22,437 nucleotides of DNA from CAYUNA01 sp047629355 (GTDB lineage: Bacteria; Bacteroidota; Bacteroidia; Chitinophagales; Saprospiraceae). Of this stretch, positions 9,788 through 16,266 are shown one piece after another (within the stretch, counting starts at the first letter, position 1; every line of letters begins with the position of its first letter). The notes beneath the pieces were generated by a model. It saw nothing but the letters and a program-made list of their open reading frames with translations. It ran no database searches and was not told the DNA's origin. The stretch lies in NCBI GenBank assembly GCA_047629355.1, contig JBLHWU010000100.1, positions 1-22,437 on the forward strand, read 5' to 3'. Both the position numbers and the translations under genes were made by a program.

Positions 9788-9807
9788 ACTTATTAGCATA
9801 CTGAGTA

Positions 9808-10182
9808 CTACTTCAATTCTACAGATGCACCAGCACCTTCCAAAGAAGCTTTCAATGCTTCAGCATCAGCTTTAGGCATAGCTTCCTTGATAGTTACAGG
9901 AGCTCCATCCACCATTTCTTTTGCGTCTTTCAACCCAATGCCCAATAGTGTTTTGACTTCTTTAACTACTTTCAATTTAGCTGCACCCGCTGAGGTCAAA
10001 ACTACATCAAATTCAGTTTTTTCTTCAGCGGCTTCGCCGCCGCCGCCACCTGTAGGACCTGCAACTACTGCTGCTGCTGCTGGCTCGATGCCGTATTCGT
10101 CTTTCAAAATGTCAGCTAATTCGCTTACTTCTTTTACTGTAAGGTTTACTAACTGCTCTGCAAATGATTTCAAATCTGCCAT
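9808..10182 (-). CDS. rplL: 50S ribosomal protein L7/L12
   Basis: This is the stalk protein of the large ribosomal subunit. Dimers of it bind L10 and recruit the translation GTPases EF-Tu, EF-G and IF2. It has 124 residues, the normal length. The N-terminal dimerisation part is at about 1-34, an Ala/Gly-rich hinge including AAAAVVAGPTGGGGG lies at about 36-50, and the globular C-terminal domain starts at EKTEFDVVL (about 54). Its KEVKTLLGIGLKDAKEMVD helices contact the factors. It follows rplJ after 178 nt and is followed by a terminator-like hairpin. Confidence 0.98.
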   Translation of the reverse strand: MADLKSFAEQLVNLTVKEVSELADILKDEYGIEPAAAAVVAGPTGGGGGEAAEEKTEFDVVLTSAGAAKLKVVKEVKTLLGIGLKDAKEMVDGAPVTIKEAMPKADAEALKASLEGAGASVELK

Positions 10183-10306
10183 GATATATAAAATTTAAAA
10201 CGGTTACCAAAAAGTGAATATTCAAAATTTGGTGCGTGTTAACTTGGAAGCCAAGATTGTGATAATTTACCTTTCGGAAAATCGTTGATAATTGTTTTGT
10301 TAAGAT

Positions 10307-10333
10307 ACTGATTTTTACGCTCAAAAAATCAGT
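10307..10333 (-). other. Intercistronic hairpin between rplJ and rplL
   Basis: ACTGATTTTT at 10307-10316 and AAAAATCAGT at 10324-10333 form a perfect 10-bp stem with a 7-nt loop. It lies 27 nt after the rplJ stop and is not followed by a T run, so it is more likely an RNA-processing or stability element than a terminator. The rest of the 178-nt spacer shows nothing clear. Confidence 0.6.
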
Positions 10334-10360
10334 GAAGATGTAATCACTTACACCTAAATA

Positions 10361-10894
10361 TTATTGATCGCGCTCTTCGAGTGTTTTCAATAAACCTGCA
10401 AGCGTAGAACCACCTGATTGCAATTGACCAATAACCGTTTTGATTGGAGATTGTAGCAAACCGATAACTTCACCCAACATTTCTTCTCTAGACTTGATTG
10501 TTGCCAAAGCATCCAATTGGTCATCACCGATGTAGATAGAAGAATCAATGTAGGCTGCTTTCACAGCTGGAATAGTTTTATCTTTGCCACGGAACTCCTT
10601 GATAATTTTACCTGGTGCGTTCGCAACGTCAGTAAACATCAAAGCAGTTGGACCTTTGAATGCATCTAATAAAGAAGCATCAAAACCTTTTTCCGCTGGA
10701 GCAGCTTCTAATGCTTTTCGTGCCAAAGTATTTTTGACGACGCGCATTTCGATGCCTTTCTCAAATAATTTACCTCGTAAATCATTTACTTTATCGACTG
10801 TAAGGGTTGAAGAATCTGTAACGTAAAAGAAAGAGGAGTTTTCAAACTTCTCTTTTAATTCCTCAATGACAGCCGTTTTCTCTGCTTTTGTCAT
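10361..10894 (-). CDS. rplJ: 50S ribosomal protein L10
   Basis: L10 anchors the L7/L12 dimers to the 23S rRNA at the base of the stalk, and in many bacteria it represses its own mRNA. The protein has 177 residues, the usual length. The start MTKAEKTAVIEELKEKF and the central VVKNTLARKAL (about 52-62) and FKGPTALMF are typical. The C-terminal helix that carries L7/L12 ends in LAGLLKTLEERDQ. The gene lies between rplA and rplL on the minus strand. Its 5' leader holds two inverted repeats (10910-10940 and 10974-10993) that could mediate attenuation or autoregulation; this is inferred. Confidence 0.98.
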   Translation of the reverse strand: MTKAEKTAVIEELKEKFENSSFFYVTDSSTLTVDKVNDLRGKLFEKGIEMRVVKNTLARKALEAAPAEKGFDASLLDAFKGPTALMFTDVANAPGKIIKEFRGKDKTIPAVKAAYIDSSIYIGDDQLDALATIKSREEMLGEVIGLLQSPIKTVIGQLQSGGSTLAGLLKTLEERDQ

Positions 10895-10909
10895 TTTTCT
10901 TTTATTGGA

Positions 10910-10940
10910 AAGTGCTCTGGGAATATTTCCTAAAACACTT
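10910..10940 (-). promoter_or_regulatory. Candidate structured leader of rplJ
   Basis: On the minus strand AAGTG and CACTT close a stem, and GGAA/TTCC forms an inner stem with a 3-nt loop and an internal loop between them. The structure ends about 15 nt before the rplJ start. L10-binding leaders are known at this position in other bacteria, but I cannot match this one to the known consensus. A 12-bp palindrome, GATGAATTCATC, lies just upstream at 10951-10962. Confidence 0.35.
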
Positions 10941-10968
10941 AAAATTAATTGATGAATTCATCCTTTCT

Positions 10969-10993
10969 AAAAATAATTAGTCGCAACTAATTA
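10969..10993 (-). terminator. Terminator-like hairpin overlapping the rplA stop codon
   Basis: On the minus strand TAATTAGT (10993-10986) and ACTAATTA (10981-10974) form a perfect 8-bp stem with the loop TGCG, followed at once by five T. The first TAA of the stem is the rplA stop codon. The stem is AT-rich, so it is likely a weak terminator or attenuator between rplKA and rplJL. Confidence 0.6.
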
Positions 10994-11680
10994 CTGGATA
11001 GATTTAGGATCAATTTTTACGGCTGGGCTCATTGTCGAAGCCGCAGTCACAGATTTCATATAGATACCCTTAGCAGAAGATGGTTTCATTTTTACCAACA
11101 ATCCCAAAACCTCCTGAGCATTCTCTTCCAATTTCTTAGCATCGAAAGAAACTCGTCCGATAGACGAGTGGATAATACCGTATTTATCAACACGGAAAGA
11201 AATTTTTCCGCCTTTTACGTCTCTTACTGCATTCGCAATATCCATTGTTACCGTACCCGTTTTCGGATTCGGCATCAAGTTACGGGGTCCTAAGATTCGA
11301 CCAATACGACCAACTTTTGCCATCGTTTGGGGCATAGCAATCGCTACATCGAAATCTGTCCAACCACCTTGGACTTTTGCTACTAATTCGTCAAGACCAA
11401 CAAAATCCGCACCTGCGTCTTTTGCTTCTTGCTCTTTGTCAGGTGTACAGAATACTGCAACCCGCTTTGTTTTACCTGTACCGTGTGGTAAAACAACTGT
11501 TCCCCGAAGTGCTTGGTCAGCTTTACGTGGATCAACACCCAAACGGATGTGTAAGTCCACAGAAGCATCAAATTTAGTCGTGTTGACTTCTTTGATTAAT
11601 GCCATTGCTTCTCCAACAGGATACTGCTTTGTGCTATCTACTTTAGCTTCAGCAGCTTTTCTTTTCTTAGAAATTGCCAT
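10991..11680 (-). CDS. rplA: 50S ribosomal protein L1
   Basis: L1 forms the mobile stalk next to the ribosomal E site and helps release deacylated tRNA. In many bacteria it also represses the rplK-rplA mRNA. The protein has 229 residues, normal. Typical stretches are VDLHIRLGVDPRKADQALRG (about 42-61), TVVLPHGTGKTKRVAVF, GRILGPRNLMPNPKTGTVT and the C-terminal SSAKGIYMKSVTAAST. The gene follows rplK after 161 nt containing a long hairpin, and its stop codon lies within a terminator-like hairpin. Confidence 0.98.
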   Translation of the reverse strand: MAISKKRKAAEAKVDSTKQYPVGEAMALIKEVNTTKFDASVDLHIRLGVDPRKADQALRGTVVLPHGTGKTKRVAVFCTPDKEQEAKDAGADFVGLDELVAKVQGGWTDFDVAIAMPQTMAKVGRIGRILGPRNLMPNPKTGTVTMDIANAVRDVKGGKISFRVDKYGIIHSSIGRVSFDAKKLEENAQEVLGLLVKMKPSSAKGIYMKSVTAASTMSPAVKIDPKSIQ

Positions 11681-11765
11681 TGTAAAAATTTATAAATGAG
11701 GTAATTAGCGCCTGACTATCATGGTCGAGGCTCCCTACTCAGATTGACTCGATTACTTCAATTAT

Positions 11766-11815
11766 TTTTGATTGACTCGATTATATGCAACTGCATAAAA
11801 TCAAGTTAATCGAAA
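11766..11815. repeat. Long imperfect hairpin in the rplK-rplA spacer, built from 9-nt units
   Basis: The arms 11770-11789 (GATTGACTCGATTATATGCA) and 11792-11811 pair over 20 positions with two mismatches and one G-U, and four more pairs extend the stem outward. The loop is 2 nt. The surrounding spacer (about 11741-11838) is made of diverged 9-nt units of the type NNNAATCRA in both orientations, including two copies of GATTGACTCGATTA. In the transcript it would be a long rod between the two ribosomal protein genes. Confidence 0.65.
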
Positions 11816-11841
11816 TAATCAAGATATTCGAAACAATCATC

Positions 11842-12285
11842 TTAGTTTTCCCAAGGTGGTGTACCTGTTACGTTCACACCCATACTTCTTGCTGTACCAG
11901 CCATCATGCGCATTCCAGATTCAACCTGGTGTGCATTCAAGTCAGCCATTTTGTCTTCAGCAATTGCACGAAGTTGATCCCATGTTACAGAACCTACTTT
12001 GTTACGGTTGGATTCCGGAGAACCTTTTTTAATTTTCGCAGCTGCCAAAATTTGTACTGCTGCTGGTACTGTTTTAATCTCAAAATCAAATGATTTATCT
12101 TTATAAACAGTAATTACAACAGGTACGACTTGACCTGCCATGTCTTGCGTTTTCGCATTGAAACGCTTACAAAATTCCATGATATTCACCCCTTTCGCAC
12201 CCAATGCAGGTCCTACTGGTGGTGATGGATTCGCTGCGCCTCCGCGTACTTGCAACTTAATAAAGCCAGTTACTTCTTTAGCCAT
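11842..12285 (-). CDS. rplK: 50S ribosomal protein L11
   Basis: L11 binds the GTPase-associated centre of 23S rRNA and is the site of action of thiostrepton and of stringent-response sensing. It has 147 residues. The N-terminal domain carries the proline-rich PSPPVGPALGAKGVNIMEFC (about 21-40), and the C-terminal RNA-binding domain ends with SMGVNVTG. The start MAKEVTGFIKLQVRGG is standard. The gene lies 223 nt after nusG, with a structured leader in between, and heads the L11-L1 pair. Confidence 0.98.
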   Translation of the reverse strand: MAKEVTGFIKLQVRGGAANPSPPVGPALGAKGVNIMEFCKRFNAKTQDMAGQVVPVVITVYKDKSFDFEIKTVPAAVQILAAAKIKKGSPESNRNKVGSVTWDQLRAIAEDKMADLNAHQVESGMRMMAGTARSMGVNVTGTPPWEN

Positions 12286-12395
12286 TATTCGATTAATTTA
12301 AAATTGGATGGTAACCATTGAGCTAGGAATACTATAATTATATGTTATTGCCTTTTCTCAAAAATTAATGCCCAAAAAATTGACGTTCAATGTGC

Positions 12396-12439
12396 TGATT
12401 CATACTTGGAAGCACCCGGGAGAACGGGATTTTGAATCA
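12396..12439 (-). promoter_or_regulatory. Candidate structured leader of the rplK-rplA mRNA
   Basis: TGATTCA at 12396-12402 pairs with TGAATCA at 12433-12439, and an inner CCCG/CGGG helix sits inside. It lies about 110 nt upstream of rplK. L1 is known to bind a leader here in other bacteria and repress the pair. I cannot confirm the L1-site consensus by eye, so the role is inferred from position. Confidence 0.35.
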
Positions 12440-12478
12440 ACTTTTATTTATTAGACTTACCAATTACTCGCCGCGATT

Positions 12479-12506
12479 TCAACTCGCAACCCGTAATTCG
12501 CAACCC
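12479..12506 (-). repeat. Heptad repeat just after nusG (GGGTTGC-type)
   Basis: Read on the minus strand there are four 7-nt units: GGGTTGC, GAATTAC, GGGTTGC, GAGTTGA. The array starts 2 nt after the nusG stop. Its period matches that of the GGTTAAT-type repeats elsewhere in the window, although the sequence differs. Confidence 0.65.
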
Positions 12507-12508
12507 AT

Positions 12509-13057
12509 TTATTGCGTTTTTTCTACTTGCATGTAGCTCAACTCCACTTCTGTACCCCGTCCAAAAATCTTCACAATTACTTTCAACTTCTTCTTCTCTT
12601 CGTTGACTTCTTGAACATCACCAACAAATTCTTTGAATGCCCCGTCAATAATCTTGACAGTTTCACCGACAATATATGGCTCTAACATCATTTCTCCTGC
12701 ATCTTGAGAATCATCCACTTTTCCGAGCAATCGGTTGGCTTCAGAATCCCGCATTGGCACAGGGTTGTTGCGACCAAGAAAGTGAATTACATTGGGAACG
12801 TTGGCGATTGCCATAATCATTTCCCCAGTAAATTTATCTGGGTCAGCTTCTACCAAGATGTATCCTGGTAAAATATTTCGCTCAGAAATTACTTTCTTTC
12901 CGTTACGAATTTTATAAACCTTTTCGGTTGGAACTAAAATCGAAGTAATATAATCTCCCCATTTAGAACGGGAAATTTCCAATTCGATTCGCTCTTTAAT
13001 CTTGCGCTCTTTCCCGCTAATTACCCGTAAAGAATACCATTTTTTTCCGTCAGACAT
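12509..13057 (-). CDS. nusG: Transcription termination/antitermination factor NusG
   Basis: NusG binds the RNA polymerase clamp, promotes processive elongation and links the polymerase to Rho or the ribosome. The protein has 182 residues. The NGN domain covers about residues 5-115 and starts KKWYSLRVISGKERKI, with NILPGYILVE at 61-70. The KOW domain lies at about 127-160 (EPYIVGETVKIIDGAF). It follows secE by 113 nt and precedes rplK, the standard order. A heptad repeat follows its stop codon almost directly. Confidence 0.98.
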   Translation of the reverse strand: MSDGKKWYSLRVISGKERKIKERIELEISRSKWGDYITSILVPTEKVYKIRNGKKVISERNILPGYILVEADPDKFTGEMIMAIANVPNVIHFLGRNNPVPMRDSEANRLLGKVDDSQDAGEMMLEPYIVGETVKIIDGAFKEFVGDVQEVNEEKKKLKVIVKIFGRGTEVELSYMQVEKTQ

Positions 13058-13101
13058 GCTGTCGTTTTATGTGTAAGGTTTTGGAAATAGTTTTAAAACA
13101 G

Positions 13102-13148
13102 AAACAGTAACGGGCAAGATGAAATTTTACTCTCAAATCGCCCTGTTT
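13102..13148 (-). other. Intercistronic inverted repeat between secE and nusG
   Basis: AAACA (13102-13106) pairs with TGTTT (13144-13148), and GGGC (13112-13115) with GCCC (13140-13143), with a 5-nt bulge on one side. It is weaker than the other spacer hairpins of the operon and carries no T run. Confidence 0.4.
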
Positions 13149-13170
13149 GCTATTTTAAGTTTGAAAAATA

Positions 13171-13362
13171 CTAACCTAAATCGTAAATTGTAGTCAATAA
13201 GTTTTTCCAAACACCATCCATAATAGCTACAATTCCAGTTAAAATGATTGAACCGACAATAACTACTACTGTAGTTTGTTGCAAGCTTGCCAAAGATGGC
13301 CAAGTCACTTTATTTACTAATTCGTTGTAACTTTCCTTAATGTACAGTTTTAATCTATCCAT
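13171..13362 (-). CDS. secE: Preprotein translocase subunit SecE
   Basis: SecE clamps the SecY channel in the inner membrane and is needed for general protein export. The protein has 63 residues, the short one-helix form found in most bacteria outside the enterics. An amphipathic N-terminal part (KLYIKESYNELVNKVTWPS, with the conserved WPS at 21-23) precedes one membrane segment at about 30-48. It lies between tRNA-Trp and nusG, the standard location. Confidence 0.96.
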   Translation of the reverse strand: MDRLKLYIKESYNELVNKVTWPSLASLQQTTVVVIVGSIILTGIVAIMDGVWKNLLTTIYDLG

Positions 13363-13461
13363 CGTGATTTTATTTGAATTTTTGTCTCGACTCCAGTCGG
13401 AATGATAAAAAGTTTGAATGTTATTATCTCAAAAAGAAGCAAGTAAAAAATTATTACTTTG

Positions 13462-13534
13462 CACGGACTGCAGGGCTCGAACCTACGACCTGCGGTTTTG
13501 GAGACCGCTGCTCTACCAACTGAGCTAAGTCCGC
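13462..13534 (-). tRNA. tRNA-Trp (CCA)
   Basis: The cloverleaf can be folded by hand. The acceptor GCGGACT pairs with AGTCCGT, the anticodon stem is GCGGT/ACCGC with loop CTCCAAA (anticodon CCA), and the T arm has GGTTCGAGCC. CCA is not encoded at the 3' end. The gene sits between tuf and secE, the usual place in this phylum. Confidence 0.97.
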
Positions 13535-13609
13535 GTATTTAGTTAAGAATGATTTTAACTCGAAAGTCTATCCTTAATTCTACATTTTTAATTGAATTTA
13601 CCTTACAGC

Positions 13610-13647
13610 GAAAAATTAAGCATCTCCGAAGTGATGCTTAATTTTTC
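13610..13647 (-). terminator. Strong rho-independent terminator after tuf
   Basis: GAAAAATTAAGCATC (13610-13624) and GATGCTTAATTTTTC (13633-13647) form a perfect 15-bp stem. On the minus strand the loop region reads ACTTCGGA, a C-TTCG-G tetraloop. The U-run is the 3' side of the stem. It lies 28 nt after the tuf stop and separates tuf from the tRNA-Trp/secE operon. Confidence 0.88.
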
Positions 13648-13675
13648 ACATTAAGGCTATATTTCAATGACTCAA

Positions 13676-14881
13676 TTAAGCGTCAAGAATTTCAGTTACC
13701 TGACCTGCACCTACGGTACGACCACCTTCACGAATCGCGAAACGAAGACCTTTCTCCATTGCAATTGTGTTGATTAATTTTACTGTCAAAGTCACGTTGT
13801 CACCAGGCATTACCATTTCAACGCCTTCTGGCAAAGAAACATCTCCTGTTACATCAGTGGTTCGGAAGTAAAATTGAGGACGGTATCCGTTGAAAAATGG
13901 TGTATGACGACCACCTTCATCTTTACCCAAAACGTAAATCTCACACTTGAAATGTGCGTGAGGTTTTACAGAGCCTGGCTTACAGATTACCATACCACGC
14001 TTGATAGACTCTTTGTCAATACCACGTAGTAACAAACCTGCGTTGTCACCAGCTTCTCCTCGATCCAAAATCTTACGGAACATTTCAACACCTGTGATAA
14101 CAGAAGTCAAAGGCTTCTCATCCGCAGCTTGCATTCCAATGATTTCAACAGGGTCAGCAGTATTGATAATACCACGCTCAATACGACCAGTTGCAACTGT
14201 ACCACGACCTGTGATAGAGAATACATCCTCGATAGGCATCAAGAAAGGCTTGTCAACATCACGCTCTGGTTCAGGAATTTCATTATCGCAAGCATCCATC
14301 AATTCCATGATTTTTGCAGCTGCGTCATCCATACCATCACCTTCCAATGCTTTCAAAGCAGAACCCTGAATAACAGAAGAATTATCACCGTCAAATTTAT
14401 ACTGGTCTAAAAGTTCACGAACTTCCATTTCTACCAATTCTAACATTTCCGGATCGTCAACTAAGTCAACTTTATTCATGAAAACAACAATCTTAGGTAC
14501 ACCAACCTGACGTGCCAACAAGATGTGCTCACGAGTCTGAGGCATAGGACCATCAGTTGCAGCACATACTAAAATTGCTCCGTCCATCTGTGCAGCTCCC
14601 GTTACCATGTTCTTCACATAATCCGCGTGACCTGGACAGTCAACGTGTGCATAGTGACGATTTGCTGTTTCGTATTCTACGTGTGCCGTGTTGATAGTGA
14701 TACCGCGCTCTTTTTCCTCTGGAGCACCATCAATTTGGTCGTAGTTTGTTTTTTTCGCCAGACCTCGAGCAGCCAAAACATGCGAAATGGCAGCAGTAAG
14801 AGTAGTCTTACCGTGGTCAACGTGACCAATGGTGCCGATATTTACGTGAGGCTTATTCCTCTGAAAGGTTTCCTTTGCCAT
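13676..14881 (-). CDS. tuf: Elongation factor Tu
   Basis: EF-Tu delivers aminoacyl-tRNA to the ribosomal A site and hydrolyses GTP on codon match. The protein has 401 residues, close to the usual 395. The P-loop GHVDHGKT is at 19-26, DCPGHAD with the catalytic His85 at 81-87, and NKVD at 136-139. Domains 2 and 3 follow, with GRGTVATGRIERG near the start of domain 2. The C-terminus GGRTVGAGQVTEILDA is standard. It is preceded by four tRNA genes and a leader hairpin and followed by a strong terminator. No odd residues were seen. Confidence 0.99.
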   Translation of the reverse strand: MAKETFQRNKPHVNIGTIGHVDHGKTTLTAAISHVLAARGLAKKTNYDQIDGAPEEKERGITINTAHVEYETANRHYAHVDCPGHADYVKNMVTGAAQMDGAILVCAATDGPMPQTREHILLARQVGVPKIVVFMNKVDLVDDPEMLELVEMEVRELLDQYKFDGDNSSVIQGSALKALEGDGMDDAAAKIMELMDACDNEIPEPERDVDKPFLMPIEDVFSITGRGTVATGRIERGIINTADPVEIIGMQAADEKPLTSVITGVEMFRKILDRGEAGDNAGLLLRGIDKESIKRGMVICKPGSVKPHAHFKCEIYVLGKDEGGRHTPFFNGYRPQFYFRTTDVTGDVSLPEGVEMVMPGDNVTLTVKLINTIAMEKGLRFAIREGGRTVGAGQVTEILDA

Positions 14882-14922
14882 CGGTAATATATTTTTAGAT
14901 ATATGGTTATAAAATCAAATTA

Positions 14923-14964
14923 GTAAAAATCATCCTCGACACTATGCAGTGTATAAAGATGATT
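14923..14964 (-). terminator. Terminator-like leader hairpin between tRNA-Thr(GGT) and tuf
   Basis: AATCATC (14928-14934) and GATGATT (14958-14964) form the outer stem, and ACACT/AGTGT (14939-14943, 14948-14952) form an inner stem with the loop ATGC. On the minus strand TTTTT follows. It could end the tRNA transcript or attenuate read-through into tuf. Confidence 0.5.
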
Positions 14965-15002
14965 ATTTTATTTTTGGCTATTTCTTTGGAGAGAAATATT
15001 CG

Positions 15003-15074
<72 letters not shown>

Positions 15075-15115
15075 TTGTGAGCTATCGGAGCAAAAAAGTC
15101 TGACTCTAAATATTG

Positions 15116-15188
15116 AGCGGGAGATGAGACTCGAACCCACGACCCTCAGCTTGGAAGGCTGATGCTCTACCAACTGAGCTACTCCCGC
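15116..15188 (-). tRNA. tRNA-Gly (TCC)
   Basis: The acceptor GCGGGAG/CTCCCGC is perfect. The anticodon stem TCAGC/GCTGA holds the loop CTTCCAA (anticodon TCC). The T arm has GGTTCGAGTC. Confidence 0.97.
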
Positions 15189-15192
15189 TTAT

Positions 15193-15278
15193 TTAATAAA
15201 GAACTACAAATGTATGATTAAGAACGCCTGCACTATATGTACCTTTATTCTTAGTTGTTGATTTTCATTCTTTATTAA
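15193..15278. other. Inverted repeat filling the tRNA-Gly/tRNA-Tyr spacer
   Basis: TTAATAAAGAA at 15193-15203 and TTCTTTATTAA at 15268-15278 are perfect 11-nt inverted arms. They start within 5 nt of both tRNA genes. A nested TAAGAA/TTCTTA pair lies inside. It may bring the spacer together for tRNA precursor processing. Confidence 0.5.
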
Positions 15279-15281
15279 TTG

Positions 15282-15364
15282 TGGGGGTGATAGGAATCGA
15301 ACCTATTCAGTCATAGACAACAGATTTACAGTCTGTCCCGGCTCTCCAACTCCGGCGCACCCCC
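15282..15364 (-). tRNA. tRNA-Tyr (GTA)
   Basis: This is a class II tRNA with a long variable arm. The acceptor GGGGGTG pairs with CACCCCC, the anticodon stem ACAGA/TCTGT holds the loop CTGTAAA (anticodon GTA), and the T arm has AGGTTCGATTCCT. Confidence 0.96.
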
Positions 15365-15434
15365 AGTGACACTTTATTACAATATAAATCTTGGTAAAAC
15401 TTATATCTAAATGAAAAATAGGAAGTGCTAAAAT

Positions 15435-15463
15435 CAAAAATCCTTCTCGATATTCAAGAAGGA
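15435..15463 (-). terminator. Terminator-like hairpin after tRNA-Thr(TGT)
   Basis: TCCTTCT (15441-15447) and AGAAGGA (15457-15463) form a 7-bp stem. On the minus strand TTTTTGATTTT follows. It lies only 5 nt after the 3' end of tRNA-Thr(TGT), so it may be a terminator, an attenuator or a processing guide. Confidence 0.5.
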
Positions 15464-15468
15464 CTTTG

Positions 15469-15542
15469 AGCCGATGGAGGGATTCGAACCCCCGACCCGC
15501 TGATTACAAATCAGCTGCTCTGGCCAACTGAGCTACATCGGC
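15469..15542 (-). tRNA. tRNA-Thr (TGT)
   Basis: The acceptor GCCGATG/CATCGGC is perfect. The anticodon stem GCTGA/TCAGC holds the loop TTTGTAA (anticodon TGT). The T arm has GGTTCGAATCC. It is the first gene of the minus-strand tRNA-tuf cluster. Confidence 0.97.
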
Positions 15543-15601
15543 TTTTCGTAAAAATCAAATTAAATAATCATTGACTTATACTTATTGTTGCATTTACTAT
15601 T

Positions 15602-15630
15602 TTACTAATACTGTGCCACTTTTTTGTCAA
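15602..15630 (-). promoter_or_regulatory. Candidate promoter of the tRNA-tuf cluster
   Basis: The minus strand has TTGACA at 15630-15625, then 17 nt, then TAGTAA at 15607-15602. This is about 60 nt upstream of tRNA-Thr(TGT). The -33/-35 part is a good match and the downstream part is poor, so only the position makes it plausible. Confidence 0.4.
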
Positions 15631-16120
15631 GGAACTTTCCTTAAAAATGCGCTTTTTTCTAAGCGAGTGCAAAGATATATCTTTCTATTGATAAAATCAA
15701 ACTTTCATTCAAAAAAACTTCTTTTTTTTTTGAATGATTTAAACATTTCAAAAAGTTATCCTTTCCTTCTATTTTCAATTAATTTAAAAATGTGAAAAAT
15801 AGTTCCTTTCCATTTTGAATATATCCATTTTGATATATATATAAGTTATGATTCAGACATTTTTTAAAATTATTTTGATTTCACAAAATAGCTTTCCCTG
15901 TCAAAAAAATCGTGGTTTTATTTTAAAAAAAATAAAACATCGTTATTCCTGATTCCGATTAATTATTTTGAATCTGCTGTTTTCATCGTTTCCTTATAAA
16001 TCATGAGTAATCATAGTAAAATAATTGTTTTTTATTAAAAATTTATTGCAATGTTTTTTCGAATTTTATGCCTGCTTATTTATAACGCATGGTTAACTCT
16101 CCCTCAAGCCTCTCTCCCAG
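15631..16120. other. AT-rich gene-free stretch
   Basis: No convincing gene is seen here. The only structure noted is a 10-bp inverted repeat, GTTTTATTTT/AAAATAAAAC, at 15915-15938 with a 4-nt loop. It is AT-only apart from the end pair and could be chance in such sequence. Confidence 0.5.
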
Positions 16121-16247
16121 GATTGTGTAAAAAGTTGGTTTGAGTGACAAGTTTACTAAATTCATAAAGTCTAGTAAACTTAAAATCAACTAATTACATA
16201 AAATAAAAAAGATAATTTTAAATATAAATTGACTTTTCACACAACCC
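16121..16247. mobile_element. MITE-like element with imperfect terminal inverted repeats
   Basis: TTGTGTAAAAAGTTGGTTT at 16123-16141 faces AAATTGACTTTTCACACAA at 16226-16244, and 15 of 19 positions pair. Both ends are preceded by G residues, as in many insertion-sequence ends. Inside is a perfect 10-bp inverted repeat (AAGTTTACTA at 16149-16158, TAGTAAACTT at 16172-16181). The element has no coding capacity, and I see no clear target-site duplication. Confidence 0.4.
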
Positions 16248-16266
16248 CACTGGGTATTTTTGAGGG

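Larger units (their letters stand above)
9112..9807. other. Long AT-rich spacer between rplL and rpoB, no gene
   Basis: This 696-nt stretch has no convincing open frame. In order it holds a 7-nt-period repeat (9141-9168), a 9-bp inverted repeat GGTTTGGCA/TGCCAAACC with arms near 9321 and 9429, a possible minus-strand promoter inside the second arm (9430-9437), a 9-bp inverted repeat AGGCTTAAC/GTTAAGCCT (9616-9649), and a terminator-like hairpin right after rplL (9731-9787). The spacer could allow rpoBC to be transcribed separately from, or attenuated relative to, the ribosomal protein genes. Confidence 0.6.

Noticed and set aside
10112..10324. 70-aa minus-strand frame between rplJ and rplL
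   Set aside because: It overlaps the start of rplL and the spacer hairpin, and shows no protein-like motif.
15571..15795. 74-aa plus-strand open frame just beyond the tRNA cluster
   Set aside because: It is rich in Phe, Leu, Ser and Lys from T- and A-rich sequence, has no recognisable motif, and overlaps the likely promoter of the tRNA cluster.
16149..16181. Inner palindrome of the MITE-like element as a dif/Xer site
   Set aside because: The arm length (10 bp) and the 13-nt centre do not match the 11-6-11 layout of dif, and no recombinase gene is near.
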